A stretch of DNA of 64,000 nt from contig JAYWVB010000003.1 of assembly GCA_039881045.1 (NCBI GenBank), positions 434,001 to 498,000 on the forward strand, written 5' to 3'. Both the position numbers and the translations under genes were made by a program. Under the pieces are notes generated by a model. It was given only the letters and a program-made list of their open reading frames with translations. It did not search any database and was not told the DNA's origin. This DNA is from Chaetomium olivaceum. Its lineage: Eukaryota > Ascomycota > Sordariomycetes > Sordariales > Chaetomiaceae. Of the stretch, positions 8,951 to 19,231 are shown piece by piece. Position 1 is the stretch's first letter. Each line of letters begins with the position of its first letter.

Positions 8951-11900
8951 TCAGGGCTGGCTTTCATGTGCCTGGCCCGGCTGCTCAGCCAAACTCTTGC
9001 CTTGCTCCACCTTGCCAAAATTCTGGCTTGCCCTCCTGAGATTCATCATCATCTTCTCTACCAGTGCCGAGTTGTCTTCTGTGACGGCTCCTGTCGGGGA
9101 GATAGCCGCCCCTTGTGGAACTGCCTGTGACTGAGGCTGAGGTGGCGGCGCCCAGCCTGGGCCGTCTTGTGATTGCTGGCTCGTTGGGCTTGGAATCGGC
9201 AACGCACCCTGCGGTGCCCATCGAGGGGCTGCCGTTGAGATTGCTTGGCCACTGCCAGGCTGTGTCCATTGACCTTGTTGAGATAGGTTTTGTTGTTGTG
9301 GCTGCGAGTTCGGGGTTGGGGTTGGGGTTGTCCTGGGTGGGGCCGTGGACGAGTCTTTGGATGAGAGGTGTGAGCCCCCTTGCTCGGGAGTTCGGCTCGG
9401 AGCCGGCTGCTTGGGACCGCCCGGTGACGCTGTCGTCATCTGCCTCACATATGGCGGCAACGGAATTGGACTATGGCTTTGTTTCGTAAACTGCGGCTTC
9501 CCCTGCATCGGGGTGTGCGCCTGCTGCGATGATGTGTGAGAGGGGGCTTGTGGTACCGCTTGCCAGACGTAGTGGCTAGGCTGGCCCGCGTGTTGCGGCT
9601 GCGGAGCCCCGTATTGCGGTCGGTTGGCAGGGTGCAGCTGCCCTGCGTTGGGTTGCCTCAGATCGAAAGCCTGACTGTCGTGCCTAGGTTGTGCTGGATA
9701 CCCATGGCTATGATACGGCACCTGATACTGCGCTGGGGTTTGATGTGTGGCTTGCGGGGCCTGGGCTGGCGGCCGGGGGAGAATCTGCGCATACGGAATT
9801 GCGTTCGTTGGAGAGGCATCGACGCGTGGCCGCAAGGGTTGAAGCAGCGAGGTAGGCACCTGCTTGACCGGACCTTTACTGCCGCCTCCAGAGAGAGCCT
9901 TCTGGGCCTTGACCAGGAAGTCTCGGAGGTTTCCTTCGTACCCGTTTGTGAAACCGCCCCACTGGCCGTAGGGGGTCCGGTACCTTGACGAGTCCCTATT
10001 ATCATGTTAGCATTGCTCTACTACCCAAGAGCAATGAAGACCTACCTATTATGGTTGACCTGGAAAAAGGCGTACTTCTGGTACGCGCTGACGTATGGCT
10101 GTCCTCCTCCAGGCTGCGGGTTGCTAACACTCGGGGATTTCAGGGCTGACGACGTCATCGGAGCAGCCGCGCCTGTTGCTGAAGACCAGGCTCTTGACTG
10201 AGGCTGAACAGATTGCCCTGATTTCATGTGAGCAGGGGGCCAGGATAAGCCGGGAAGCTTCGGGAATCCATTACTACCTCCGACGGGCGCAAACCGATCC
10301 GGCGAATATAATGCCGAGGAACTCTTGCGGTGGGCGTCCAATGCTGGTGGTTGGTATTGCTTCACCTGAAGCGAAGGCTGCTGCTGTTGGTGCAGCTGTT
10401 GCGGCATCTGTTGTGGCATTTGGTGCTGCATTTGGTGCTGCATTTGTTGCTGCATCTGTTGCTGCATTTGCGGTTGAGGATGTTGCGCAAAGACATGATG
10501 CTGGAATGTCGGCTGTTGTGGCCGGGGTGCCACTTGGGGAGGCTGATACTGCCGCAACGCTGGGGACGGTGAGGGGGGGTTGACAGCGAACGTGTGCGAA
10601 GAAAACTGAGCAGCATGTTGGCCAGGGTTTGGCCCAACCGGCTTCCGGGGCTTGTAGACGTAGGGTTTCTCCTGCTTGCCCGTTCCGGCATTTGACTGCA
10701 CCCCATTGGTGGCTGGATATTGCGGGTAACCCGGATACGCCCCAGGTACTAGCTGCCTCACCTGAGGGACTAGTGGCATTCGTACCGGAGGTGGTGGTTT
10801 TGGTATGGTGTCCAGGAAATTGCCCTTGGGATTGTGCCACGGCCGTGACGGATCGTCGGTGTATTGGGCCTTTGCCTCGGTGGACGTCTTGCCCAGGTAA
10901 TGCCAGACCTGGTTTTCCTTGGTGAAGTCGATCTTGATCTGCGTCGGGTTCTTGAGAGGGTCGCCCGCATGGAACTCCGCCCAAATAAACCCAGGAGCAA
11001 ACTCGTCGTCCTTTCTCGGCGCTTCATCAACAGCCCGTTTGGCGTTGATCTCTTTTTGCGCCTTCCGGCAGGTCGGCATAGGGATAGCATTGGCCGATGC
11101 CTTGGGGAGACGGAAGTCTGCCGGGTCGGGCAGAAGCAACCACTTCCATTCCACTTCGACCCGATCACTGCTGATTGTCAGTCCAAGTTCACAGAGTCTG
11201 TTTCGGCCAACATACCCATTGGGAATGATGTCGAGAAGGAACGTCTCCTCATCATGGCGGTTCTCCACCACCACACCCGCAAATATTTCTCCACGGTAGT
11301 ACTGTAGTTGGCATATGTCGTTCTTCTTGAGAGCCTTTGCCGCCGCACGGAGCTGAGCGTTGTTTTCCAGGGCATCTCCATCCGCCTTTCGGTCTCTCTT
11401 GGTACGGTGGAACCGGCAGCTGAATTCAAATGCCTGCTCTTTGTATTCCGTCCCGTCTTCTCCAAACACCGGCACCTCTTCTTCCTCCACGAACACACCT
11501 GCTGCTGCAGCACATGTGGCGTGGTAAGATCTCGGGCATTTCTTCTGAGAACACTGGAAGCATGCGCCTCTTTTGGAGCGGCAGTAGAGACACTTGAGTT
11601 CCAAGCGAGCCTTGTCAATAGCAGCAACGTTTGCGATGATCTCTTTGCCATCCACTGTCTCGATGTACGTCTCCGGTAGGTAGAGCGCACACATGCGATG
11701 GGCCTTGCGACCATCGTCCGTGGGCATGATTTCGGCCCCTGGAATATCGCTGGGACAAAGACAACAGGGCGGCTCGGCATGCGACTTGAGACGGAGACGG
11801 ATCTTCTTGGTCTTGACCCGTGGCTCCTTGTCGTTTGCACCCCTCTTGCGTTTCCGGCCGGGAGCTTTGACTCTGACTGTGTGGCTTGAAGGGGGACTCG

Positions 11901-13774
11901 GAAGACCTGTGTCTTGATCATCGTCATCCTCGTCTTCGTCATCTTCGTCCGTCTCCTCGTACTCGGTTTCTTCTCCACGGAGCTTGCGCTCGATTTCGTA
12001 GACGTCGACCCAAACACTGTCCTGGGCCTGGGCGCACTGACACTTCTTTGCGATCCTTCCCATCGGCAACCAACTGTCCAAGGCAAAGTTGACCGCCTCG
12101 GCACAGTTATATCCCAGGTTGTAACCTGAGTGATAGCCGTATGGGTATGTGACAACAAACTCGCCGGGGTATGAGACGCATTTGTTGACAGTGATATTGT
12201 AGTTTTGCTTCAGGTGCGATGGGGAGATGAGGAACCCCTTGTGTCGGAGGAACTGATCGCATGCCTTCGCATCAGTGGGCCAGATGTTCTTCATGGCGGC
12301 CTCGAACCTCCGAGCGTCGGCCTGGGAGATGCTGTACCATTGTTTTGGGGCGCCAAAATGGAGGTAGTTGATGCTGTAAAGGTCGACATCTTCCAAATGC
12401 CACGCGAAGGTTGCTTTCCACATACCGAGGTAGAGATATGCGGTGTTGACGCCAGGAACCTTCGTACCGAGAACATCCAGGAGGTTGGGCAAGTTGTTCA
12501 GATTCCAATTCTCGACTGAATCGTCGAACAGAGTGCCGGGAAGATCTGCTCCGTATAGCGGCGGGGCGTACGTGAGTGTTTTCCAGTATGTTTTTTCCAG
12601 TTCCTCGCAGCGTTCCGGCGTGAACTCAGAGACATCCATCCGATAATCCCAATTTTTGAACGCAGCCTCGTCAATCATGGCGGAGCCTTCGCGACGCATG
12701 TATTTCCGGCGAGCCGACACGGACTGAGTTTTCTGTTTTGTCGGTCTGGAGAGCCCCATCCTTCGTACCACCGGAGGCTCATCCTCCTCTTCTTCGTAAT
12801 CCTCGTCTTTGACGCCCGGTTCTTCTTCCACAGACTTTAGCACCTCTTCCTTTTCGGGCGCCGGCGACACAGGCGTCATCGGACGATCTTCTGGCTCTTC
12901 AGTCTCTTCCTTGGCATGTCTGGCGGATCTCCGTGTGACTCTCCCTCCCCTTCGCTTCTTGGGTGGGGTCGAGGTTGCAGCAGATCGGATGCTTGGTTCG
13001 GCGGCAGTACGAGACTTGGCCGCAGCCTTTCTGTCTGAATTTGCGCGGCGCTCGCCTCGCCTCGCCGGAGGTTGATGTTCACTTTGGTCGCAGAGCTGTC
13101 TCCACTGCGGCAGGTTGTAGGAGCGTTGGTGAAGGATGTTGACTTGTCGGTATGTTCCGTTGGAGCCCATGATTTCTTGCTTGATCGGCTCTCGAACCCG
13201 GATTTGCTTGATCAAGTCGTCCACCGGCGGTAGGGATTTTTTCCACTCATCAGGCGCAATGATTTTAATGATGCCAGATTTCATGCCGTACCTGTCGACC
13301 TTCTCCATCTGGATTCCGTTTGTTAGTGTATGGCGGGATTGAATTGGGATCGGGCATGCGCCGACATACGAAGAGTTTGAAGTCCTTGAATTGCTTCATG
13401 GTCGGTTTAAAAACGGGCACGGTACCAGACCAGTGGTCGGGGAGAACCTCGCCAATATCTTCCACCGGCGGGGGTTGTGGTTCAGGTTCAGGTTCTACCC
13501 TGGGCGGTTCCTGGGGCATGTCCTTGGACTCCTCTTCCTTGAGCTCATTCTTGAACTCATCGTTGAATTCGTTCCCGAACTCTTCCTCCAGAACACCATC
13601 CAGCTTGCCGGCGACTTCGTCGAGATCGCTGAGCTCCGAATCGCTACCGTCGGCATCGACGGCATTGTTACTGTCTGGCGGGGAATGCAGGGCGACCGGC
13701 TTGGGGCTGACGGCAGGCAGTTCGACGTCCATGGCAACGGCGGGCGCCGGAGCGCCAATCGCTTCGATGGACAT
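8951..13774 (-). CDS. kdmA: KDM4/JMJD2-type histone demethylase (JmjN, JmjC, extended PHD)
   Basis: Three exons: 13774-13370, 13308-10046, 9995-8951. Introns 13309-13369 (GTATGT...CTAAC...CAG) and 9996-10045 (GTAGGT...GCTAAC...TAG) join in frame to give 1570 residues. The first intron splits the JmjN domain: VPVFKPTMKQFKDFKLF from exon 1 joins VDRYGMKSGIIKIIAPDEW from exon 2. The JmjC domain has the Fe(II) ligands His439 and Glu441 (FAWHLEDVDLYSINY) and His528 (YPYGYHSGYNLGYN). An extended PHD finger spans about 650-770 (PPCCLCPSD, CLYCRSKRGACFQC, SYHATC), followed by a Tudor-like segment (DICQLQYYRGEIFAGVVV, about 797-870). The last 550 residues are Pro/Gln-rich with QQQM/QHQM repeats. The family removes methyl groups from H3K9/H3K36; the layout matches Aspergillus KdmA and yeast Rph1/Gis1. 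Catalytic ligands are intact, so an active enzyme is expected; target sites are inferred. Confidence 0.93.
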
Positions 13775-15389
13775 TGTGCCGGGCGCTACATGCGTCCTAT
13801 TTTTCGGTTTGGATGACGATAATGTTGAGGTGCGATGTTGAAATGAGCCGAGAGCCGGGTTGTCGTGCGACAGATCGACGGAGCGCCGAGCGTCACAAGC
13901 CGAGTTGGGGAACGACAGGTGATAAATTAGGACTTGGATTTGGTCACCCCCGAGGTTTCGTCGTTTGAATTGTAGGCGGGGGGCTGGAATAGACGGGCAC
14001 TGGCAACTTGCAGATGGGTCGACTTGAGAGGAATCTGGGCTGATCACTCCCTAGAAGGACCTGCGCAAAGGGGAAATGCGGGCGGACACCGAATGGGAAA
14101 AGCGCTGTGACGGCTGGTTTCAGCGGGCGAAGCACTGGCCATGGAACCACTGCAAACCTAATCACTTTGACTTGCGCGGTAAAATCGGTTTAGGAGCCGC
14201 GAGGTTTTGCTGCACTTTTGTTGGCGTAAACAAAAAGAATTGTCCGGCTTCTGGTAGCACCCTCGGATTTGAAAGGTGACCGCGGTTGTGTGACTTGAGA
14301 TCGGACTTGGAGTCACTTTCAAGTTGTCGGGTTGAATGGAAGGGAGATGGCAGGTGCAAACAGTCCAGGGTTCTCGCCACTTGTGTCGTCAAATCCAAGC
14401 AGCGCTAAACCTGGCAAGGCAGAGCTGCTGCACGGTCCTCCACAAGTCCACCCATGCGATTGGCTGCTTGGGCCGGCTGAATTGCGGAGAAGCATTCCTG
14501 CACTCGGCATCCACCGAACGTCATGGCAAGTTCCGCTGTTTTTTTTCAGGTTCCCTTGGTTGTCACATTCGGGCAAGATAAGGAATTGGTCTCTACACGG
14601 ATACCTCTAGAAATAATTAAATTTGTTTCCCTGAGCCTCCAAGGTCTCTAAAATACGTGTGATACTGGACACTCGATGATGTCGGGGGAATTCCGCAAGG
14701 CGACCACGAGATGATTTGATCAAGGTCAATTCTTTCTTGTGTGCCGTTATGAATAGGAGAATTGCAAATAGGTGAATGAAGTTTGCAGGAGTGAATTGCA
14801 GGCTTTGAAGCATCAAAGCGTGGGGTCGGAGATATCGAGACATCGAAGAGGGTTCATGGAGAAAGAAGCCAGGGGATGTATCCGAATTGGAAGAACAAGA
14901 TCGAAACAGCAATCAGATGCCCGATTCGCGATGAGATCAGAGCTAGGCGCTGCCCGCAGCAGCTGAGTGATGGCAGTCGCAAATCGGGTTCAATCCAGAT
15001 TAGATAAGATCTCTCAGACCAAACACGAGTGGGCTGCCCCTGAGCCGGGCATCGCCGGGGTACAGATGCCGTGCGGGGGTCGATGAGCTTCCCGATGACT
15101 TGCAGGAGACTCCGCCCGGGCCGGTCTCGGGAATCGATTCGAGCATCGCCTTACCCAGATCCGCCAGATTCCTGCCTCCACCTAGGTCTGCTATACTCCT
15201 ACTCCCAAGGAAACCCAAGAATGAACCACAAACCAGCGTCCAATCAACCACGGCGGCGTCATCGGAAAAAAATGATTCATTACCAAGGCAGCGAGGTGCG
15301 AAACCCAGCACCAATCAAGCCACCAGAAGAAGCGAACAAGAAAAGAAGTGTAGATACAAAACAGAAAGACATCCTTTATCCTCATGCAC
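13775..15389. promoter_or_regulatory. Long intergenic region upstream of the demethylase gene
   Basis: 1.6 kb between the start of the demethylase gene (13774) and the end of LCB3 (15390), both on the minus strand. It must contain the demethylase promoter and probably a long leader, which fungal chromatin regulators often have. No conserved coding frame is visible. TG-dinucleotide runs at 15451-15464 belong to the last LCB3 intron, not to this region. Confidence 0.5.
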
Positions 15390-17460
15390 CTAGAGGCCAA
15401 CAGCCTCAAAGGCAAGAAGGCCGCCGTCCACTGCCAACCACGCGATGCCTGTAGTGTGTGTGTGTGACTCGTCAGCAAAGTGCCCCGCCAGAACCGCCAA
15501 GAAAAGAGGGAGGAGGGGAATGGACGGAACGCACCAGCATAAACCACCAACTTGGTCACCACCTCCACATCATACCTGACCCTAGGCTTGACCAGCTTCG
15601 AGAACACCTCTTTCTCGCCCAACTCATCCTGCTGCCCCAGGTATATATCACCCCCGGCCGCAGCATCCGCCGCAGCAGAGACGGGTCCGCCGTCACCACC
15701 TTCCCCGTGCCCATCATCTTCTCAAACTCAGCCAGTTTCCCACCGCCACTACTCTGCACGCCCGAAGCCTGCGAGCACTCCCCATCCACAGCGGCCTTTT
15801 CTCTTAACCCATTCACACTCCCCCGCCCCTTCAACCCGTTGCCACCACCACCACCCGCGGCGGCAGCAGCAGCTACAGCAGCGCTGGCATCACCCCCCAA
15901 ACTCTCTCTCCTCCTCCGCTCGCGGTACGCCAACGTCTCGTACGCATCCGCCGCGCTCTGCGGGCCGATACTCACCGAGCGGCCCCTGCCCGGCCCCCGG
16001 AAACTGCGGACCAGCTTCGGCAGATCACTCACATTCGGCAGGACATTATCGTCGCGCACGTGCAGCGGCACGTCCTTGTACTCGGAGGCGGGCACGAAGA
16101 ACCGGCGCGGCAGCGACAGGCCATACATCTCGATGACGCGGTAGAGGTGGGGCAGGAAGCGCAGCAGGGTCGGCTTCATGACCTCGCGCCAGGCAAAGAT
16201 CATGCCGACGCCGAAGACGAGGCGCGCGACGGCGCGCTGCCAGCCGTGCGCGGCCAGGTCGAAGGTCGCGTCGGGCCCGTTGTAGACGGGCGCGAGGCTC
16301 GAGTAGCGCGCGAACCGCCACATGCCCAGCTCCAGGCCGATCATGACCCCCGCGAAGGCCACGCTGTCGTCGAAGCAGGGGCAGTCGTCGGCGGGCTCGG
16401 GGTGTACGCGCACGAGGATGATGATGACTAGGGCGATGATTAGGGGAGCCCCGTATTCGCTGTTGTAGAGCCAGGTTTCGAGGCCCCGGGCGTAGTAGAA
16501 CTCGACGAGCGAGATGGCCGCGCCCATGAGCGAGCCGATGATGACGTCGGCGAACCCGTGCATGCCGCAGTACAGGCGGCCGATGACGATAGAAAGGGTG
16601 TAGAAGTAGGCTAGGCCCTCGAGGGCGAGGGTGGTCGAGGGAGAGAAGGGGTTGGTTTCGCGGTGGAGCATCAGGACGGAGTAGAGGGCGACCGAGACAG
16701 CGTTGGCGGAGTGTGTCGACGGGAAGCCATATTCGAGGGCAGCCGAGCCGGACATGGTGATTCGTTGGAGGGGCGGGGATAATGGACGTGGAAGCGAGCA
16801 CATGTCTTTAATGAAGCCGGTGAAGAAGACGCCGGAGGCCAGTATATGGACGAGTCTAGAAGATATGCCCTGTCAGCGCCGGTATACTTGGAGTGGTCTC
16901 GTCGGTGTGGTCCCCTACCCCTTAGCGAACTCTCGGAAGCCGAACCAGAAGAGGACCGGTAACCCGATCATGAAAAACGTGTGTGTTCCGAGGTTGGCCG
17001 TGATGGCGAAGTAGCTATCGAGGGCGGGCGTGCGCACCATGCTCTGGAAGGAGGCTAGGTAGGGCGTCTCCCACCGCACGATGGGCAGGAGAGCCTGGCG
17101 TAAATCGTATCGCCATTTTGGGAGTGCTCGCTTGTCTAGCCGTGGTTGTCAGCGCCATTGCTCGCGGGATGTGCGTGCTTAACAAGAGCTTTGCGTAGCT
17201 CCGGGTTGCTCAGGTCGAATGAGGGATTCGAGGCGGGGCAATCAGGGGGTTCGCGAGGGGTGATGATAAGGACTCGGCTGACTGTCGACGATGGGTATCT
17301 GGGCGCTCAATTGACGCAAAACTGGGAACATACAGTGGTGCTGGTTCTTCAATCCGGCATCAACCACGCCATTCTTCCCTTTTCCTTCAACAGCCACGGT
17401 TGTCGAGGTGCCGTTGGGTTGCCCTGCGCCGGAGGCAGCGCCGTGGTCGGGTGAATTCAT
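15390..17460 (-). CDS. lcb3: Dihydrosphingosine/long-chain-base 1-phosphate phosphatase (Lcb3 family), with a late frameshift
   Basis: Four exons: 17460-17334, 17135-16919, 16855-15535, 15448-15390. Introns at 17136-17333, 16856-16918 and 15449-15534 have GT...CTGAC-type...AG borders or close variants. PAP2 phosphatase motifs are KRALPKWRYDLRQ, then LPRPLSPPLQRITMSGSAAL, EYGFPSTHSANAVSV (motif 2, catalytic His) and GRLYCGMHGFADV (motif 3), with several hydrophobic membrane spans. The enzyme removes the phosphate from sphingoid-base phosphates at the ER. The frame breaks at a TA-dinucleotide run (15642-15649): upstream reads LRPGVIY, and the family-like continuation LGQQDELGEKEVFSKLVKP is in another frame (one base short or two too many). 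As it stands translation stops at 15556 (547 residues). The terminal exon, ending AFEAVGL, is reached only in the restored frame. Shares a 456-bp divergent promoter with OAR1. Confidence 0.9.
15642..15649 (-). other. Frameshift site in LCB3 at a TA run
   Basis: The plus strand reads TATATATC here. Removing one TA, or adding one base, joins PGVIY to LGQQDELGEKEVF and lets the frame reach the last splice donor at 15534. The exon lengths are off by exactly one base modulo three, which supports a change in this exon and not a missed intron. Confidence 0.7.
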
Positions 17461-17916
17461 GAGATCGGAGTCGGAGCCGTGCCGAGGCAGGTGGTGCTCA
17501 CCAATTCTACCCCGGAGTGAGCGGTTTCCTCAGCGGCAGGCGGGCGATCGATCGGGTTTCGGTACGATGGTAGCCGTGAGACATTGACGTGATCCGCGCG
17601 ACTCCGGGAGGTGGGAGAGACAAGAAAACTCGGTCCGTGGAAACCGGGAGACGCCTGTTCAGATCGTCCAACCTCGAAGGCCACCCACGAAATCCAGCGT
17701 GATTGGTCTTTTTGCTTGGCGTCGCTCTGCGCCATCAGTGGCACTGTGGAAGGTGGGCCATGGAACTCCGAGCCGCTAAAAAGGACCATCCCTGTTCTCT
17801 CCCTCCCTTGTTCAACGTAGCATTCGGTCAACGTTGCTGCAATTTGATACACATTTTACATGTGGAATCCCGTGTAAGACAACAACAAGCAACGAATTGA
17901 TATTCGCCTTTTAACC
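17461..17916. promoter_or_regulatory. Divergent promoter, LCB3 / OAR1
   Basis: 456 bp separate the start codons of two head-to-head lipid-metabolism genes. This interval is the only place their promoters can lie. No specific factor site is claimed. Confidence 0.7.
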
Positions 17917-19066
17917 ATGACATCCTACGCATTAGCAGGTAAAAAAGCCGTCATCACGGGCGCATCAGGCGGCATTGGTTTCGCTATCGCCTCACGGTTT
18001 GCCCAAGAAGGCGCTAGCGTTGTGTTAGCTGGCCGGACAAGATCTAAACTTGAGCGGTCCCTGGCGAAGCTACAAGAGACTAGAGAACCTCAGGGTCTTC
18101 AGGTGCCCCAGTCGCACCGCATACACTGCTTAGACGTGTGTGAGGCGAAGGAGTGGGAAGGGTTGGTGAAGGAGAACGTACGTGTTCATTTACCTCGTCA
18201 ATGTACTCACTTTTCTCTTCGGCTCTTCCGTCATAGTTTTCATGCTTTGTCCGGAGATGAGAGAGTCGTGACGAGAGTTATACTAAAACCTCGGTGTCGT
18301 AGAAGGGAATTGACTACCTCGTAAACTGCGCCGGCGAGTCGCAGCATTCCTTACTTCTCCGGACCAACCAGGAGGCCATCCAGAATATACTGTCGACCAA
18401 CCTGCGCGGCGTTATCTTTGGGTGCAAAACGGTTGCCAAGCAGATGACAGCTCTGCGCAAGGGCGGTTGCATTATCAACATCTCGAGCTTGCTAGCGTAC
18501 AAGGCAGTCATCGGGACGTCCGTTTATGCTGCTACCAAGGCGGGCCAATTGGGTATGACCAACACCGCTCCTTCAATGAGTCCTTCAGACGTGGGAAGGC
18601 ACACACTTACAAGCTGGCAACTAGGCCTAACAACGGCGCTCTCCGTCGAGCTCGCACAACATGGCATCCGTGTCAATGCCGTGTTGCCTGGGTACATCGA
18701 GACCGAAATGACCGAGGGTATGTTCTCATGTTTCCCATTTCTCCAGTCAATACCTACAGTACTTCACTACATGAGCCCTTGGCTCTGCCCTCCCGTCTTC
18801 AAGCCCGCAAACGAGCAGCGGCATCCCCAGCCGCTATGAGAACGCCCCAGCCAGTTTTCCATCCCTACATTTGCTCCAAGCTAATCCTCACACGCCATCG
18901 CCGGCGCCATGCTAAAGGCCTCGCGAATAAAGAACTCCAAAAAAGGATTCCCTTAAGGCGCTTCGGGACCGCAAGCGAGGTCGCCGATGCGGTCGCCTTC
19001 CTCGCTAAAAACGAGTATGCCAATAACTGCATCCTCAACCTGGATGGCGGGTTAAGTGCTGTTTGA
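17917..19066 (+). CDS. oar1: 3-oxoacyl-ACP reductase-type SDR (Oar1-like, mitochondrial fatty-acid synthesis)
   Basis: Four exons: 17917-18177, 18303-18552, 18625-18717, 18918-19066; 250 residues. The first two introns are well supported by in-frame joins. The third acceptor (18917, AAG) is chosen because it gives IETEMTE-G-LANKELQKRIPL; an alternative AG near 18860 would add about 20 unconserved residues. Classical SDR features: TGASGGIGFA (NAD(P)H binding), NCAGE, catalytic Ser in ISSLLAYK, YAATK (catalytic Tyr/Lys), VNAVLPGYIETEM, and the closing NCILNLDGGLSAV. Best match is FabG/Oar1, which reduces 3-ketoacyl-ACP in type II mitochondrial fatty-acid synthesis, feeding lipoate synthesis. 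No clear mitochondrial presequence is visible at this start. Convergent with UBA2. Confidence 0.85.
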
Positions 19067-19231
19067 GGGGAGAGTAGAAAAGACGAGCGCCTGAAATGCA
19101 GGTTTTGACGCACACCAGCTTCTAGCGCCATAAAGAGGTGGACTTGGCATGCAGTCGACTGCCCGAGCTGCCGCCATGTCATGGTATCGGCAGCTGCTAG
19201 TGATTATGCCACCTCAGTATTCCAGGAGGTC
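19067..19231. terminator. Convergent 3' ends of OAR1 and UBA2
   Basis: About 165 bp between the OAR1 stop (19066) and the probable ancestral UBA2 stop (19232). It must hold both polyadenylation regions; no canonical AATAAA is obvious. Confidence 0.5.

Noticed and set aside
14980..15000. GGGTTCAATCC resembling a tRNA T-loop
   Set aside because: The flanking bases do not form a T-stem and no anticodon or D-arm can be placed upstream.
16046..16801. 251-codon Arg/Pro-rich frame antisense or off-frame to LCB3
   Set aside because: Same strand, other frame of the phosphatase gene; the Arg/Pro-rich composition is a shadow of GC-rich codons.
18840..18917. Alternative acceptor for OAR1 intron 3 near 18860
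   Set aside because: It keeps the frame but adds about 20 residues unlike any SDR at a conserved loop; the 18917 acceptor gives the expected short junction.
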